Shown: positions 21,890 to 33,400 of the stretch, piece by piece | How positions within the stretch are numbered: the stretch's first letter is position 1 | Layout: each line of letters opens with the position of its first letter | Origin: Liopterus haemorrhoidalis | Taxonomy: Eukaryota > Arthropoda > Insecta > Coleoptera > Dytiscidae | Direction of reading: 5' to 3' | NCBI GenBank assembly: GCA_963971575.1 | Contig: OZ020611.1 | Coordinates: forward strand, 8,466,933-8,530,932 | DNA length: 64,000 bases | The notes under the pieces: generated by a model | Told to the model about the DNA's origin: nothing | The model's input: the letters and a program-made list of their open reading frames with translations, nothing else | Database searches by the model: none | Position numbers and translations under genes: made by a program

Positions 21890-22948
21890 TTTTTAGGGTT
21901 TTGTAGTTATGACCAAAAAACCCTTATACCGTCATTTTGTCGTCTGTCTGTCTGTCTGTCTGTCTGTAAAAATTGTAGCCAAACGGCTAAAACTAGAGAG
22001 TTGAAATTTGGCATGCTTATACAACTCTTTGACCCGCACATAGGAAAAATACTAAAACATCTAAAAAACATATCCCCCTAAAAATATAAACAAATATGTG
22101 CTCATCGAAAAAAAATATATCTTTTTATAATTCTGAGTAAGGTATCAAACGAAAACTCTTGGTACGTGGATCAAAGATCAAATTTAAATTTTTGCAAAAT
22201 AAATTATTTTGAGGCGATTTTTGCCAAAATAGTGCAAAAAAATTTTTGTCCCACACCCTGTAGCCCATATGGTTTATTCTAAAAATCTGAAAAAATTCTA
22301 AATAATGTACATTGATGTGAACCGGAATAGTACAACAGGAATTTTTGATCAGATTATGTTTTTTGAAAAAAACGCATTTTTTGTGTTTTTTTGGTTAATA
22401 ATGTACACAAGTTATAGCTTTGTAACACGCTGCACCAGAAGCTGTATGCTGGTCTAGTGGTTATGACGCTGGCATTTCACCCAAATAACTCGATCCGAAA
22501 GGGATCGAACCCTGCAAGAAGAGACAATATTATTTTTTTTTTTTTGAATTTTTGTATTGTTTAAATTATTTTTTCAAAATTCTAGTTATATTTTGGCAAA
22601 TGTTGCATTTAATTTTTAAAAGCGTAAATTTAATAACCAGTGGAAATTGTTTAAATTATAATTTAATTCTGTTTCAATATACACGAAATCAGAGGGGCGG
22701 CGCTTATAACAACCAATGGAAGCCATAGGCGCAATTTTTAAAATACTTAATGAACCTTGCTATATAAAAAAAAAATACTGCACATATTTAGAAACCTAAA
22801 TAATGGTATTAGGCGTTCGAATTAAAATTAACAAAAAAAATATTTTAATATAAAATTTGTTTTGGCATCCCAAATAATCATCATTCACTTACTAAATACC
22901 TGCAAAACCCTGAAATGTGTGGAAATTCACACTTCACATCAATTTTTT
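21890..22948 (+). repeat. HINE copy H4
   Basis: Full-length: TTTTTAGGGTTTTGTAGTTA, five GTCT units, conserved blocks, tRNA-like module (22447-22516), common pre-3' region, ACCTGCAAAACCCT, hairpin and CAATTTTTT tail. Inserted into or next to a variant-C copy at a T-run. Confidence 0.85.
22447..22516 (+). other. tRNA-Glu-like module, type I, in HINE H4
   Basis: TGGTCTAGTGGTTATGACGC is a D-arm/A-box almost identical to tRNA-Glu; CATTTCACCC matches the tRNA-Glu anticodon loop (TTC); AGGGATCGAACCCT forms a T-arm with a 4-bp stem and 7-nt loop. A run of 13 T follows 18 bp later. The acceptor stem is not preserved, so this is a Pol III promoter-like relic, not a tRNA gene. Confidence 0.7.
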
Positions 22949-23203
22949 AATAGTTGCGAACTGACACTGTACAATATTTCTTATTAATCTAATGTAGACT
23001 TGACGATACGAAGCTTATACAGAAATAAAAAAACGCTGGGATGATTGGCAAATTATTTACATTTTGTTTAAAAAAATTAAAAGGAAGCTCTTAGTTCTCA
23101 AATAACGAATAAAAGCGATTAACAAAAAAACTGTTTATTTTGATGTGATGAATATACCTAGACATCCAATATTATATTGGCTTCTTACACTTACACACTA
23201 AAA

Positions 23204-23246
23204 TCTACAAAACCCTGAAATGTGTGAAAATTCACACTTCAATTTT
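23204..23246 (+). repeat. Solo HINE 3' end
   Basis: CTACAAAACCCTGAAATGTG followed by the hairpin and TTCAATTTT. No upstream family sequence. Confidence 0.75.
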
Positions 23247-23361
23247 GAATATAGAATATAGATTTAAGGCTTATTATTTAATTATTCAAATGATTTATTC
23301 ATTAAATAGATTCGTTATAATAGCGAAATTGTGATTACGTATGTGATTACGTATGTGACAC

Positions 23362-23384
23362 GGGGCCTCTTGCCAAGAGGCCCC
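23362..23384. repeat. GC-rich hairpin
   Basis: GGGGCCTCTT, three loop bases, AAGAGGCCCC: a perfect 10-bp stem in AT-rich surroundings, preceded by a direct repeat of TATGTGATTACG (about 23339-23360). Function unknown. Confidence 0.75.
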
Positions 23385-23518
23385 CCAAGCTTCATGCGGC
23401 TAATGGGAAATACGGTCCTGCATGTAGCTATAGAAATACATTAATTTTGTTCTACGGCACTTAATAACTTGTTTTTGGCTTATATATATTTTTATATGTA
23501 CATACTTTGGATTATATG

Positions 23519-23581
23519 CCATTCTCGGTTATCCGACATCCTGCAATTCCATTTAGGTCGGATAATCGAGACTACTGTATT
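23519..23581. mobile_element. Pogo/Tigger-like terminal remnant
   Basis: The end read on the minus strand, TACAGTAGTCTCGATTATCC, matches the remembered pogo/Tigger terminal repeat pattern (CAGT…CTCGATTATCCG) at a TA; a second, degenerate inverted copy (CTCGGTTATCCGACA) lies 30 bp inside. No transposase is seen. Confidence 0.5.
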
Positions 23582-24417
23582 AGGACCGAAATAAGGACAC
23601 TTCTCTCAACTGCACTTTGATGTATATTATGGTCTAGCAGAAACAAATAAATATACTTCTTATACTTATTGTAAAAGTCATAAAATTTGGCGATATTAGA
23701 TTGGAGTCGTAGAAAGAAGTTTTAGTATGAAAAAAGTTGAAGGAATTTACTAATAAAAATTTGTGTTAGTTCATCTACGATTCTTATCCACTTGTGAAGT
23801 TTATTTCTTTCTCTAGAGAATTCATATATTTCCCTTTGTCAGTTCTTCAATTTTATGTTTGATATTTTTCAGGACCTTTTGCGAGTTCAACATTTATATA
23901 TGTCTCTCTTTTCTCATATTTCTTTTATTACCATTTTTCGTCTGCAATATTGACTTTCAGCTTTACATCTTTGCGAATACAAATATCATTTATTCTACTA
24001 TTTATATTTTTATTTAAATGGGAAGTACAAGTTCAGGCATAATTCAAAGACTTTGAAGTTAATCATTACCGGAAGGAAGCAAATAAAACAGAAAAACGGA
24101 TATAAATATAATAAATACACTTCTGTAAATATACGCTACGTTATGCGTGATATTAGGTCGACTTGTTATCAATGTCATAACATTTATATTTACCCGGTTT
24201 CTACTTACCCTCAAAGTGTGTACCAGTGACCAACTCTTAATGGAGGTTCCGCAACCAGAAACGCAACCAAGATTTTTGCTTAGGGGAGAAATGTTATAAA
24301 TATTATTACATTTTATGTTTATATATCATTATTACATAGGGAGGGAGTATATATTTTACCTGACCTTCATTTTACACAACAACAACAATAACAACGCAAA
24401 TTTATGAAACAAATATT

Positions 24418-25811
24418 GGGCCGTATGAATAAAGTTGAAGTAAATGCTCATAAGCAGAAGGTAGAAGTATAAGCATTTGCTTCGAGTAAAAGGTCGGAGT
24501 AAAAGCATTTGCTTTTTTTTATATGAATAACGATTACCTTTTACTTGCAAGTAAATGCTTCTACCGTTGAGTAAAAGGTCAAGAGGATGTTTCTGTAGAA
24601 ACCTGAAAATCAGTATTTATCAAAATCGTACTACTTCTTGCCGATTGCCGTCAAGTTGAAAATAGTCTATAAACACTATTAACAATGTGCTAGGGCTGTA
24701 TTGAGTTCCATGTTTGGCATTTCAACTTATTTTTATTGGTGTAAAGTAATTTTGTAATTTTTAACTTCTTAGCGATGTTGTGCAAAATAACACAAGCTAC
24801 AACTATTTTTGGGATATTTTTATGTTTGACGCGGCAAACATACTTTAAGATCGGGAACCTTCGTTTAAGTTGACCAAAACAACGCTCGATTATTATCCTC
24901 TCCTCTTTTAGGAGTTTATTTAAGCTTCTTAGAGCTCTATTATCAGGATTTTTATATGGAGTCATAAGACATGGCTCTAATCCATACCCCTTGATAAAAT
25001 TTGTCTAATGTCTGAATTTTTCCAAACTTTACATCTACACTTGTGAACATTTCACTGGCATCACAAGTTGCCTGTACATTTAGCGTAGGGTTTCCTTTAC
25101 GATTGCATATTCATCTCCATGGATCTTCGGTATTTTCTATACCTATATGCGTACAGTCAATGACACCAACCGCGGTTGGAAAACGGTATTTCGCCTCCAC
25201 TAATGAATTTTGGGAAGTAGGAAATTTAATCCAGGTGCCAGTTTGTGCAACAATTTCAACAACACTGCTGACAGTCCGTGATACTGTGGATTGCTCCACC
25301 CCAAGTTCCTCACCGATACCTTTTTGAAACCCAGGATCGGCTAGATACCTCAAAAATAATTTGATTTTATGCCGAGAAGACAACGCACCGCCTCGAGATT
25401 CTGTAGTGTTACCTAAAAAAGTATTAGCTAACCACTCCACGTTTTCCTCTTCAAAACGAAACAAACTTTTAAAGTCACTAGAACGTGGTGAAGAACGACA
25501 CCTATAGTGTTTCACATTTCTTAAATGCACATTATCCGCCATAGCAACTAGGTCACTATAACCCTTTCTCACAAGTGAGTATACGAAAATATAGATGCAT
25601 GTTTTTCGAAGCATTTGCTTATAATTTAAAGTAAAAGGTCTGCTTTATTCATAACCATTTACTTCTGTCGTGAGCAAAAGATCAACAAAAAAAGCATTTG
25701 CTTCTTACTCATAAGTAAAAGGTTTTGCTTGCATTTTTATTCATATTGTTTCGAGGATTTGCTTCATAATTTGCAAGTAAAAGGTTATGCTTATTTTTAT
25801 TCATACGGCCC
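24418..25811 (-). mobile_element. PIF/Harbinger element with 3-bp target duplication
   Basis: Ends GGGCCGTATGAATAAA (24418) and complement (…TTTATTCATACGGCCC, 25811), flanked by ATT on both sides. Both terminal regions carry many copies of two motifs, AGTAAAAGGT and GCATTTGCTT, in both orientations. The transposase remnant lies on the minus strand. Size 1394 bp, short for a two-gene Harbinger; the Myb-like second gene is absent. Confidence 0.85.
24690..25614 (-). pseudogene. HARBI1-like Harbinger nuclease, deleted and frameshifted
   Basis: N-terminal frame 25614-25111: helix-turn-helix region (…GIGEELGVEQSTVSRTV) and the first catalytic block FPTAVGVIDCTHI. A middle stretch in other frames has EYANRKGNPTLNVQ-like and DASEMFTSVDVKF-like blocks, after which the segment with the second Asp (GDSGY block) is missing. 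The C-terminal frame 24965-24690 has MTPYKNPDNRAL, then EERIIIERCFGQLKRRFPIL (third acidic residue) and ACVILHNIAKKL. Frameshifts and the internal deletion make it non-functional. Confidence 0.85.
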
Positions 25812-25814
25812 ATT

Positions 25815-26135
25815 ATATCCAATTTCGTGTCCTTCTTTTAAACACACTTATCCCAACGTTCGGGCAGCTTGCGAATGCAGACAAAAAACTGTTTTTTGGT
25901 TGCCCGCGACGTTCAATTTGCACCGCATCCATCACGTTCTCATTTGATTTAAATTTCTTGCCTCCCAAGTACTTTTAAGGGGCCTAAAAGTCGTAGGGGC
26001 CTAAAAGCCGACAGTCGTAGAAAGATAAATCGGGACTATAAGGTCGTTGAAGTAACACTTCCTACCGTAATTTATCCAGAGTTTGGGTTAATCGAGCAAA
26101 ATGTAAACGTGAAGTATCATGGAGAAAAATAATGT
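25815..26135 (-). pseudogene. Mariner (SETMAR-type) transposase C-terminal fragment
   Basis: On the minus strand: a degenerate LHDTSRLHFA block (usual LHDNA..H.A), then QRPYSPDLSFYDC (third catalytic Asp) and, in a shifted frame, LGGKKFKSNENVMDAV and a LPERWDKCV-like motif that ends mariner transposases. Spacing is shorter than the usual 34 residues, so some sequence is lost. Confidence 0.7.
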
Positions 26136-26317
26136 CTTTAGTCAATAGTACGTGTCGTTTGGTTCTTTTAGTCTATCTGACTATTAAAAGAAGTTGATTG
26201 TATTTTTTTGCATTTATCTCTTTACATTTTACTCTCTTTACTCTTTGCATTTAGTCTTATTTATAGTATGCTCAGTAATAGACTATTCCGAGTCATAGCG
26301 GATAGTGAATTGAGTAG

Positions 26318-26455
26318 CAAATGAAAGCATATCAAAGGATTACCACAAGGGTCAGTCCTAACGCCACTGCTTTTAACCTTTATATATCAGACCTGCCAGA
26401 AAACTGCCTGCAAAACCTCGTATATGCAGATGGACCTTTGCCATGCAACTGAAGT
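26318..26455 (+). pseudogene. LINE RT fragment
   Basis: KGLPQGSVLTPLLL, then after a frameshift FNLYISDLPENCLQNLVYAD with Gly in place of the second catalytic Asp. About 45 codons of the RT palm, unaccompanied by the rest. Confidence 0.65.
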
Positions 26456-26459
26456 AAAT

Positions 26460-27290
26460 GAAAAAGTCTCACCAACAAAATATCTTCAGCTAAACAGAAT
26501 TTTACTCTTTTCACCTGAACAACAAACTAGTTGGCATAAAATTGGTGATTTACCTTAGTAACTCATTTTTTTTGTAATATTTTTTCCCCTAAATATCTTA
26601 GCATTGCGTTTAAGCAACGCCTGTGAAACACTGCCGAAAAAGTATAAATAAGGAATAACATTCTGTAGAAAAACTGTAGCACATAACGGGGGCAAAAATC
26701 TTTAAATCTTTAGATTTGGCCTTGTTTATTCTGCTCTCGAATAATGTGCACCTGTATGGTTAAATAGTACACAAAAAAGTTGTGGATAGCGATCTCAACA
26801 GCACGATGTGCATAATCTCGGGTACAATTAGGTCCAATCCGAATCAGTGGTCCCATTCTACGCAATAATCCCGCCCCCAAATCTCCGAAACACAGACGCT
26901 CCTCAGGGAGTGGATGCGTTCTCAGTACATACATGAATACTTTGTACCCTTGGGCATTACCCTGCTATGTTTTGGGCACCCTCCATTGAAAACAGCATAA
27001 TCTTTGCAGGAAGACAACATCAACATAGAAGCTGAATAGTGCAGTGACTGGAACAACTTTTCATTTGATGTAAACACACCAGAACATACCCAGACCAGAC
27101 CAGAATACACCCGAATACACCAGAACACACCCGTTAAACAACGGAATACCGTGCATCACAGTCAAACCTTCTGGCTTTGATCTACATGTAAAACTTGGAA
27201 TTTGAACCGAATCCGAACAGATCATGAAAAATGTGTGGGTTCGCTTTATAAATAGAATAAAATCGCCTTCCTCCTGTGTGAGTGCTATGT
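26460..27290. other. No recognisable gene; minisatellite at 27072-27135
   Basis: 27072-27135 is a degenerate CCAGAATACACC-like tandem tract. The minus frame 26710-26934 (MYVLRTHPLPEERLCFGDLG…) has a protein-like composition but I recognise no family and it is short; it could be an exon or chance. Confidence 0.35.
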
Positions 27291-27291
27291 A

Positions 27292-28037
27292 CGAAGGATG
27301 TTTCCTAAATTCTGGGAATTGTGCTATAATTAAATTACGCAGAACTTATAGGCAATGTTATTGGTGCCAGACAAGTCTTGACATGTTTATGCAACTATCT
27401 AGTGCAATATTGTTCAGTCTGATTTAGGTGTTCGACTGATATAGACGCGTTTTCATAGCACTGTTTTTGTAACCATGGAAAACTCAGCAAAATCTCAAAG
27501 CAATAATTTTCTTTTTGTGGAAAGAAGGTGTGAAAATATCGGAAATTATTCAGCGTCTGCAAGGAGTATTTGGTGAGTCTTCAGAATCCAAAAGTACTGT
27601 TTATCGGTGGATCGATCGTTTTAAAACCGGTAGAACATCACTAGAAGACGATCCACGCAGTGGGCGCCCACGATCCACGTTGGTAAATGAAAGAAACATT
27701 ACTGCCGTCGAAGACCTACTGAAAGAGGACAGGCGAATGACTATTCGTCAAATTAGTGTGCGCCTAGGGATAGGTACACAGCAAGTTCATGATATCTTGC
27801 ATGATTGTTTGGGCGTTAGCAAGGTTTCACCGCGCTGGGTGCCAAGGCTGTTGGGACCAGAACAGAAACTCAATTTCAAAGTTCTTTGAGGACGGCTAAA
27901 AAAAATTAGTTTACGTTGGGATAAATGTATTCAGTTAAATGGAGATTATGTTAAAAAACTACATTGTAATATTGACGAAAATTAACAAAATAATAAAAGT
28001 TATAGCTAAATTCCCAGAACTTTGGAAACATCCCTCG
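27292..28037 (+). mobile_element. Mariner with internal deletion (HTH domain only)
   Basis: Ends CGAAGGATGTTTCCTAAATT (27292) and complement-type CGAGGGATGTTTCCAAAGTT at 28037, next to TA on each side. 746 bp; a full mariner would be about 1.3 kb. Catalytic part removed. Confidence 0.8.
27474..27889 (+). pseudogene. Mariner transposase DNA-binding domain
   Basis: ATG at 27474, a frameshift within ten codons, then an open frame (27515-27889) with two helix-turn-helix motifs: KISEIIQRLQGVFGESSESK, STVYRWIDRFKTGRTSLEDD, PRSGRP linker, and MTIRQISVRLGIGTQQVHDI followed by VSPRWVPRLLGPEQK. It ends before the first catalytic block. A truncated protein of this type can still bind mariner ends and act as a repressor in principle, but the early frameshift argues against it. 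Confidence 0.8.
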
Positions 28038-28261
28038 TAGAACGGCAAAAATTCGTACATATTTCCAGCGAATGTACCAACAGCAAATATAGTGGCGATT
28101 CTAGTGGATTTTGTAGTACCTACACCAGAATTCAATAAGTCAATAAATTGAATGTACTATTAATTGTTTTGTATATTGGTATGTAATGTTTTTGTAGACA
28201 TACGATAAATAGATAAATATAATCTTCTGATCTTGTAAGAAATCTACAAACATTGGACCGT

Positions 28262-28760
28262 GAATTTCCTAGAATACAGTAGCCAACATTTTCTTGTTCA
28301 CGGTAGGGTTCTAGATTTCTTTGTTGGCGAAGAATTTGTATGACGTCATTCCACGCTAACCTATTTATTTTCTGAGATGTTATGGAGTTTCTTAGATTCG
28401 TCTACGCTAATGATTCTTTCCAATAAATCATTTATACATAAGCATCTTTCAATTTAAAAACGTTGAAGAAGTTCTTGTCAAATTTTAGTCCATTTCTCCA
28501 TTTGTTCCGCAAGAATGTCCATCAGCACCCACTAAGCACTAATTTTATTAAATTTAAACATTTAAGCAACGATAACCTGAACGTAGCATTCACTGATCTT
28601 TACTATTTCGGTCAATTCGCTAATTGGTATCTGCCTGTTTACCCGAATAAGCTCATCAACAAATTGGACATTTAATTTATGGACTGCGGTAGAGGATCTT
28701 GCATTATGGAGAACATTTCATACACGTTTGTGGCTTGTGCCGAACGATTTATGTCAATCA
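28262..28760 (-). pseudogene. Mariner transposase N-terminal to first catalytic block
   Basis: Minus strand, several frames: VDELIRVNRQIPISELTEIV, KISECYVQ, an ARWV-like block, ILEQ/ LLERIISVDESKKLHNI (first catalytic Asp; usual TGDESW, with Trp lost) and WRHTNSS-PTKKSRTLP-like text. Different family from the 16643/41463/59347 elements; closer to DD34D SETMAR-type mariners. Stops and shifts throughout. Confidence 0.65.
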
Positions 28761-29694
28761 CGTACTGAGTTTCTTTCTCTAAATCATTCATTGAAATTTC
28801 ACATTATAAAGGAGACAAAGATGATCCCATTGTTAAACCGTCTTGCTGAATGTAAAATTGATCATAATTTTGCTGATTACAATTTTCAAAAGTAGAAAGA
28901 AATTCATTAATAAGTAACAAGTCATTCAATTTTTTTTTTTTAATATAGGATGAATAAGAGGATTAATTGTTTCGTAGGTATGTTTTTAGGGTTTTGTAGC
29001 TATGACCAAAAAACCCAGATAACGTCACTCATATGTCTGTCAGATTGTTTGTACTGTAAAATTTTTGGCCATACGGCTAGACCTAGAAAGTTGAAACTTC
29101 TCATGCTTATACAACTTTTTGACCCACATATAGTAAATCTATAAGAGTTAAAAAAAAAACGCTTTGCGGGAAAAATATAAACAAATATGTATTCAACGAA
29201 AAAATAAATATTTTTTAAAAATTTTATTTGGAGCATCAAATAAAACCTTTGAATGCGTGGATAATTTGCAATAAGATGCGTTTTTTTTTCTCGCCAAAAT
29301 GGGATTTTCATCAATAATGTTTCAAAAAACTTTTGTCCACACCCTATTTCTCTGATACATTGATTTAACTATCTGAAAAAAATCTCAATAATGTACATTG
29401 ATGGGAACTGAAATAGTTCAACAGGAATTTTTTATCAGATAGTTTTTTGAAAAATATATTTTCTGTGACATTGAAAAAACATTATTTTTTTAAAATTTAT
29501 TGTCTGGTATCAAAAGAAAGCTCTTAAAACGTAGATTAAAGAATGAAAAGTAGTTTTTTAAAATATCTATATTTTCCAACGAATTTTGCTAAAAATGTGC
29601 TAAAAAAAACTCTTGTACCAAAACTTATAACCTAGGGAGATTAATCTAAAAATCTGAAAAAAATCTGTGTAATGTACATTAATGTGGACCGGAA

Positions 29695-30470
29695 TAATAA
29701 TAATAATAATATATTTATTATGTTCAAAAAATCTTTAACATTTATACACTCGTCAATATTACAATATGAAATTTAAATCAATATATATAGACTTTTAAAA
29801 TTTAAAGGCGTCAAACAAGAGACTAATTAGAGTACCGAATCTCATTCAAATCACTAAAGTCATTTGTAAGATATTCATCAGTGGAGTAAAATGCTTTGGC
29901 AGTTAAAAAAGTCTTGGTTACTTTTTTAAAATTAGAGAGTCTTAAACTCTTGATGTGTGTTGGAAGAACATTAAAAAATTTAATTGCAAAGTAATTTGCA
30001 CTATATCTAGACCTATCCAGTCTAGTATAGGTAGGACGAATTTCGTTCTTATTTTTCGTGTCGTGCCTATGGACCGAGGAATGAGGTGAGAACTCACTAA
30101 GATTTTCACGGACGTACAGTATACAATGAAGGATGTATAGGGAAGGTAGGGTTAAGATTTTTAATTCAACAAAACTACGTTTACAGTCCGATGTGTATTT
30201 TAAATTGGCTAAAATACGAATTGCTCTATGTTGAAGCGAGAATAGACGACCTGTATGAGAAGAGTGACCCTAGATCAAAAGGGCATATGTTAACTGAGAT
30301 TGGATGGACGCGAAGTAGTATGTTTTCATCACTGCCAGACATGCACACCATTTACGGTTAAATAGACAATAGATATTCGTACATAGTTTCTTGGCTAATT
30401 TGTTTATTTGTAGGTACCAGGTTAGCTTACAGTCAATAACAAGTCCTAGAAATGTTACCGAAACTGGGTA
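29695..30470 (-). pseudogene. LINE C-terminus and 3' end inserted in HINE H5
   Basis: Minus strand: TYTRLDRSRYSANYFAIKFF, NVLPTHIKSLRLSNFKKVTK, TFLTAKAFYSTDEYL and a stop: the standard C-terminal tail of Jockey/CR1-like LINEs. Its 3' tail is an ATT repeat (29695-29713). 5'-truncated at about 30470. Flanking HINE text (GGAATA / GGTAATAG) suggests a short target duplication. Confidence 0.75.
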
Positions 30471-30656
30471 ATAGTACAGCAGGAATTTTTGATCGGATGA
30501 TTATGGTATTAAATTTTTTGCATAACCGTGCTTATGGTATTTATCTGAATAACTGAAAAACTGGCTAGCTGTAGCTGGGCCTTGAAGAAAGCTCATCTTA
30601 TATTACTAACGCTTGTTAGTCTGTATATGGAAGCTCGTGAATTATTCTTTCAAAAG

Positions 30657-31085
30657 TTATCGAAATTTATGATCTTTTATCCTCCTTAAGTCTTCAATCC
30701 ATAGGTTGGTTTGCAACATTTCTCCATGCTTCCTTCTTCTCAGTCTTTTTAGTCCCACGTACGTGTTGTAATTCATGTCTTCCATTATCTGTTTCATGTA
30801 CTCTAGCCTTGGTCTACCTCTACTGTTTTTTCCATCGACCGTTCCTTCCAGTATCGTTTTCACCAGGCTTTCGTGTCTTATAATATGTCCAATCCAAACA
30901 TCTCTTCTCATCTGCAACATTCTCCACAGACATGGTTCCTCATCCATTTGCCGTAATACTTCTTTGTTTGTCACTCTATCTACCCATCGAATTTTCAACA
31001 TTCTTCGATAGCACCACATTTCGAATGATTTTATTTTCTTTTTTTCTGTCACTCCTAGTGTCCATTTTTAATATGTACTCATAAT
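30657..31085 (-). pseudogene. LINE C-terminal region (second family)
   Basis: An open minus frame of 131 codons: KSFEMWCYRRMLKIRWVDRV, TNKEVLRQM, RRDVWIGHIIRHE and KNSRGRPRLEYMKQI. This is the conserved region following the RT in LINEs whose RT carries SQCGFR and GCVLAP blocks, i.e. like the arm at 18630-19320. 5'-truncated. Confidence 0.75.
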
Positions 31086-31154
31086 TTGTTACCACTTATT
31101 AATAATCTACAAAACCCTGAAATGTGTGAAAATTATCAATTCACATCAATTTTT

Positions 31155-32480
31155 GCGTGTTTGTTATGATGGAATCGTATGTTGACCCTATTATTTTTAT
31201 TTTTATTTCGCTTATTAAAAAGGAAACAATATTTTTATTAATATCGTGAATGAAACCTATTTATCACTAGAAACCTTTTTAGTTTTTCTAACGTTTTTAT
31301 ATTCCTCTTATTAGTAGTCCATAATCTTTTAATTTCCATTTTAAGCACGGCTATATTTAAATACAAATTATAACGACACCATTAAATTCTTATCTATTAG
31401 TACAACTCTGCCCTCTGTTAGCAATTCACAATACCATGTCAACTAACCTGTATTCACGTGAAGAATATGTGATCTGTTTGCCAAGTTTTGATAACTTATA
31501 TTATGTGCATAAAATTAACATGCATTACAAATATGCATATTCATTTTACTTGAATTAAATTACAGTGGCTCGTCCATTCGGCTTTAAAAGCGTTTCAAAA
31601 TGAATTTGCTGTTGTCATCCATTGTTGTTGGTCGTTGCTGGGCCGCGACTATAGTAATTAACAGTAATTTGATAAAGATTCACTCGTGTGACATAATGTT
31701 ATAAGTTGTTGTGTGTTAACACACCATGATACTACCACTGAATTTAAACCAGAACAAATAAATAATATTTCATTTTATATTCCAAACATGTGCATTCATA
31801 CATCTTTAAGATTTATTTTCTTTTTTATACACATGTTTTGCATTTGTAATATTTAATTTTCAATAACATTTTTTACGCCTTTTTTTGTTTTAGCAGTATT
31901 GCGTTTCTAAAAAGGTTTTGTTGAAATTTGACAGGATACCACTCGAAAAAAATACCAGACACTTACAAACGGGGTTCTTGGTTATATTACAGTCAGCATA
32001 TCGTTTTCCATGTCTTCGCCAAACACGTTCACAGCCGTGATCGCAAGTTAAGCTCATCTCTTTTATGAATTTATAAAAGGAAACGTATGCCTCTCTATAT
32101 GTATATCTCTGTATATCTTAATACTCGACAACGGTTGAACCGATTTTGATGCAATTTTCACCGGTGTATTGAACATTTGTCTGGAAAGATTTTAAACAAA
32201 ATATCATCATGGTACGACACCACGAAAAATTGTGCGTACGGAACATTTAAATATTAAAATAATTAAGACCAAATTTTAAGGTTTAATATTACTACACAAA
32301 AATGTGGTTTCGTTCAAATACAAAATACAAATACAAATACTGGGAGGGAATATATTCCAGGTCAATAAATAACTCACAATAACCATTTATGCGTTTTCAT
32401 TTTCGATGAAATTTATAACCTTCAGTTTGCTGTCGAATATCGTCGTAACACAATAATATGTCGAAAAAATAATAATTCAA
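31155..32480. other. No recognisable gene
   Basis: AT-rich. 32090-32190 (CGACAACGGTTGAACCGATT) resembles a motif I recall from abundant insect interspersed repeats, but I cannot place it in a family. A short AATACAAATAC tract lies near 32318-32340. Confidence 0.35.
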
Positions 32481-32486
32481 TGGCAG

Positions 32487-33400
32487 GACAAGCCAATACG
32501 TCTTAGATCAGTCCTACCTCAACCATATGCGATGTTAACTTCCACCAGGTTTAGAATAATGTACAGGTCCACCATGACTTCCCCTTTACAGGTCGTTCCG
32601 TAGGTAACCCCGCTCCCAAAGTTAAGTATTACTCCTCTTTGGATCATTCTCCGGCTTGAGGGCTAGCCAAACCTGAAAAGAACCCTTGAGAAAAGGTGTC
32701 CATCCATATAAATGGATAAACACTTTTTAAAAGGTGAGAGCAATGTAATGAATCGCTAAAACATCACCTGAAATCGGCTCCAAGAGTTTCGAAAACCTCC
32801 AGTCGTATTGAGAATTTCGTTTTGGGAACTGTTAGTATTTTTAGAGACTTTAATGGGTTCATAACAGTTAAAATATTTTAGAATTCAGACAATAAAAAAA
32901 TAGAAGCCGTAAATTACAAAACGTAATTTCAAAATTGTTTTATTCATTTTATTGTTCAAAATGAGTTTATTTCAAAGTTATTGCCTAATAACTTTGAACA
33001 CTGTAATACCCTTGAACAATTTCATTCCTAGAAATGCTATCAGAACCCTTACATATACACCCGTCTATCTAAAGACGGAGGTTAGAAGTATTTGGTTCGG
33101 TTCGCGAGTAGAACTAAAATTGCTGAATTATTAGAGTCTCTCAATCGATCATTAGGAAGAACAGTCTTTGTATTCTTACAATGACCAAGCATGGGCCTTT
33201 ATCCAATGCACAAACTGTTATTATTATTATTATTTGTAAAAAAAATCTAAATATTTTATTGTACCTTGGATATAAATAAACAAATTAAAATTTAAAAAAA
33301 TTAAATTATTTGGTGGATTACTTGATTCTGGTTTTATCTAAATTATTATATATTTTCACTTCAAGTTATTCTTGTAAATATTAAACTATAATGAATATTT
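32487..33400. repeat. Tandem unit X, copy 1
   Basis: Matches copy 2 (33464-34170) in the same order: the decayed coding segment (32487-32700), a hairpin (near 32975), a TATA-like/pre-promoter stretch and a 3' AT-rich part. It has an extra ~170 bp (33137-33310) ending in a TTATTATT tract, probably a later insertion. The minus-strand coding frame is broken here by a stop and a shift. Confidence 0.75.

Larger units (their letters stand above)
22949..24330. other. Mostly unannotated AT-rich DNA with small repeats
   Basis: Contains a HINE solo 3' end, a GC hairpin and a pogo-like end (listed separately). Nothing else is recognisable; no coding frame. Confidence 0.4.
24337..26135 (-). mobile_element. 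Mariner 3' part, split by a Harbinger
   Basis: Minus-strand mariner sequence at 25815-26135 continues on the far side of the Harbinger element (24337-24417) to a possible terminus beginning ACATAGGGAGGGAGTATA. The Harbinger inserted at ATT. Confidence 0.6.
28983..31154 (+). repeat. HINE copy H5, variant C, broken by LINE insertions
   Basis: 5' TTTTTAGGGTTTTGTAGCTA at 28983, two central units (to 29695), then a LINE fragment (29695-30470), resumption with AATAGTACAGCAGGAATTTT (30470-30515), a second LINE fragment (30657-31085) and a family 3' end (31106-31154: CTACAAAACCCTGAAATGTG and a disrupted hairpin). That these pieces are one element is inferred from order and strand. Confidence 0.6.

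Noticed and set aside
22447..22516. Functional tRNA-Glu gene
   Set aside because: D-, anticodon- and T-arm-like parts are present, but there is no acceptor stem and the module recurs inside HINE copies.
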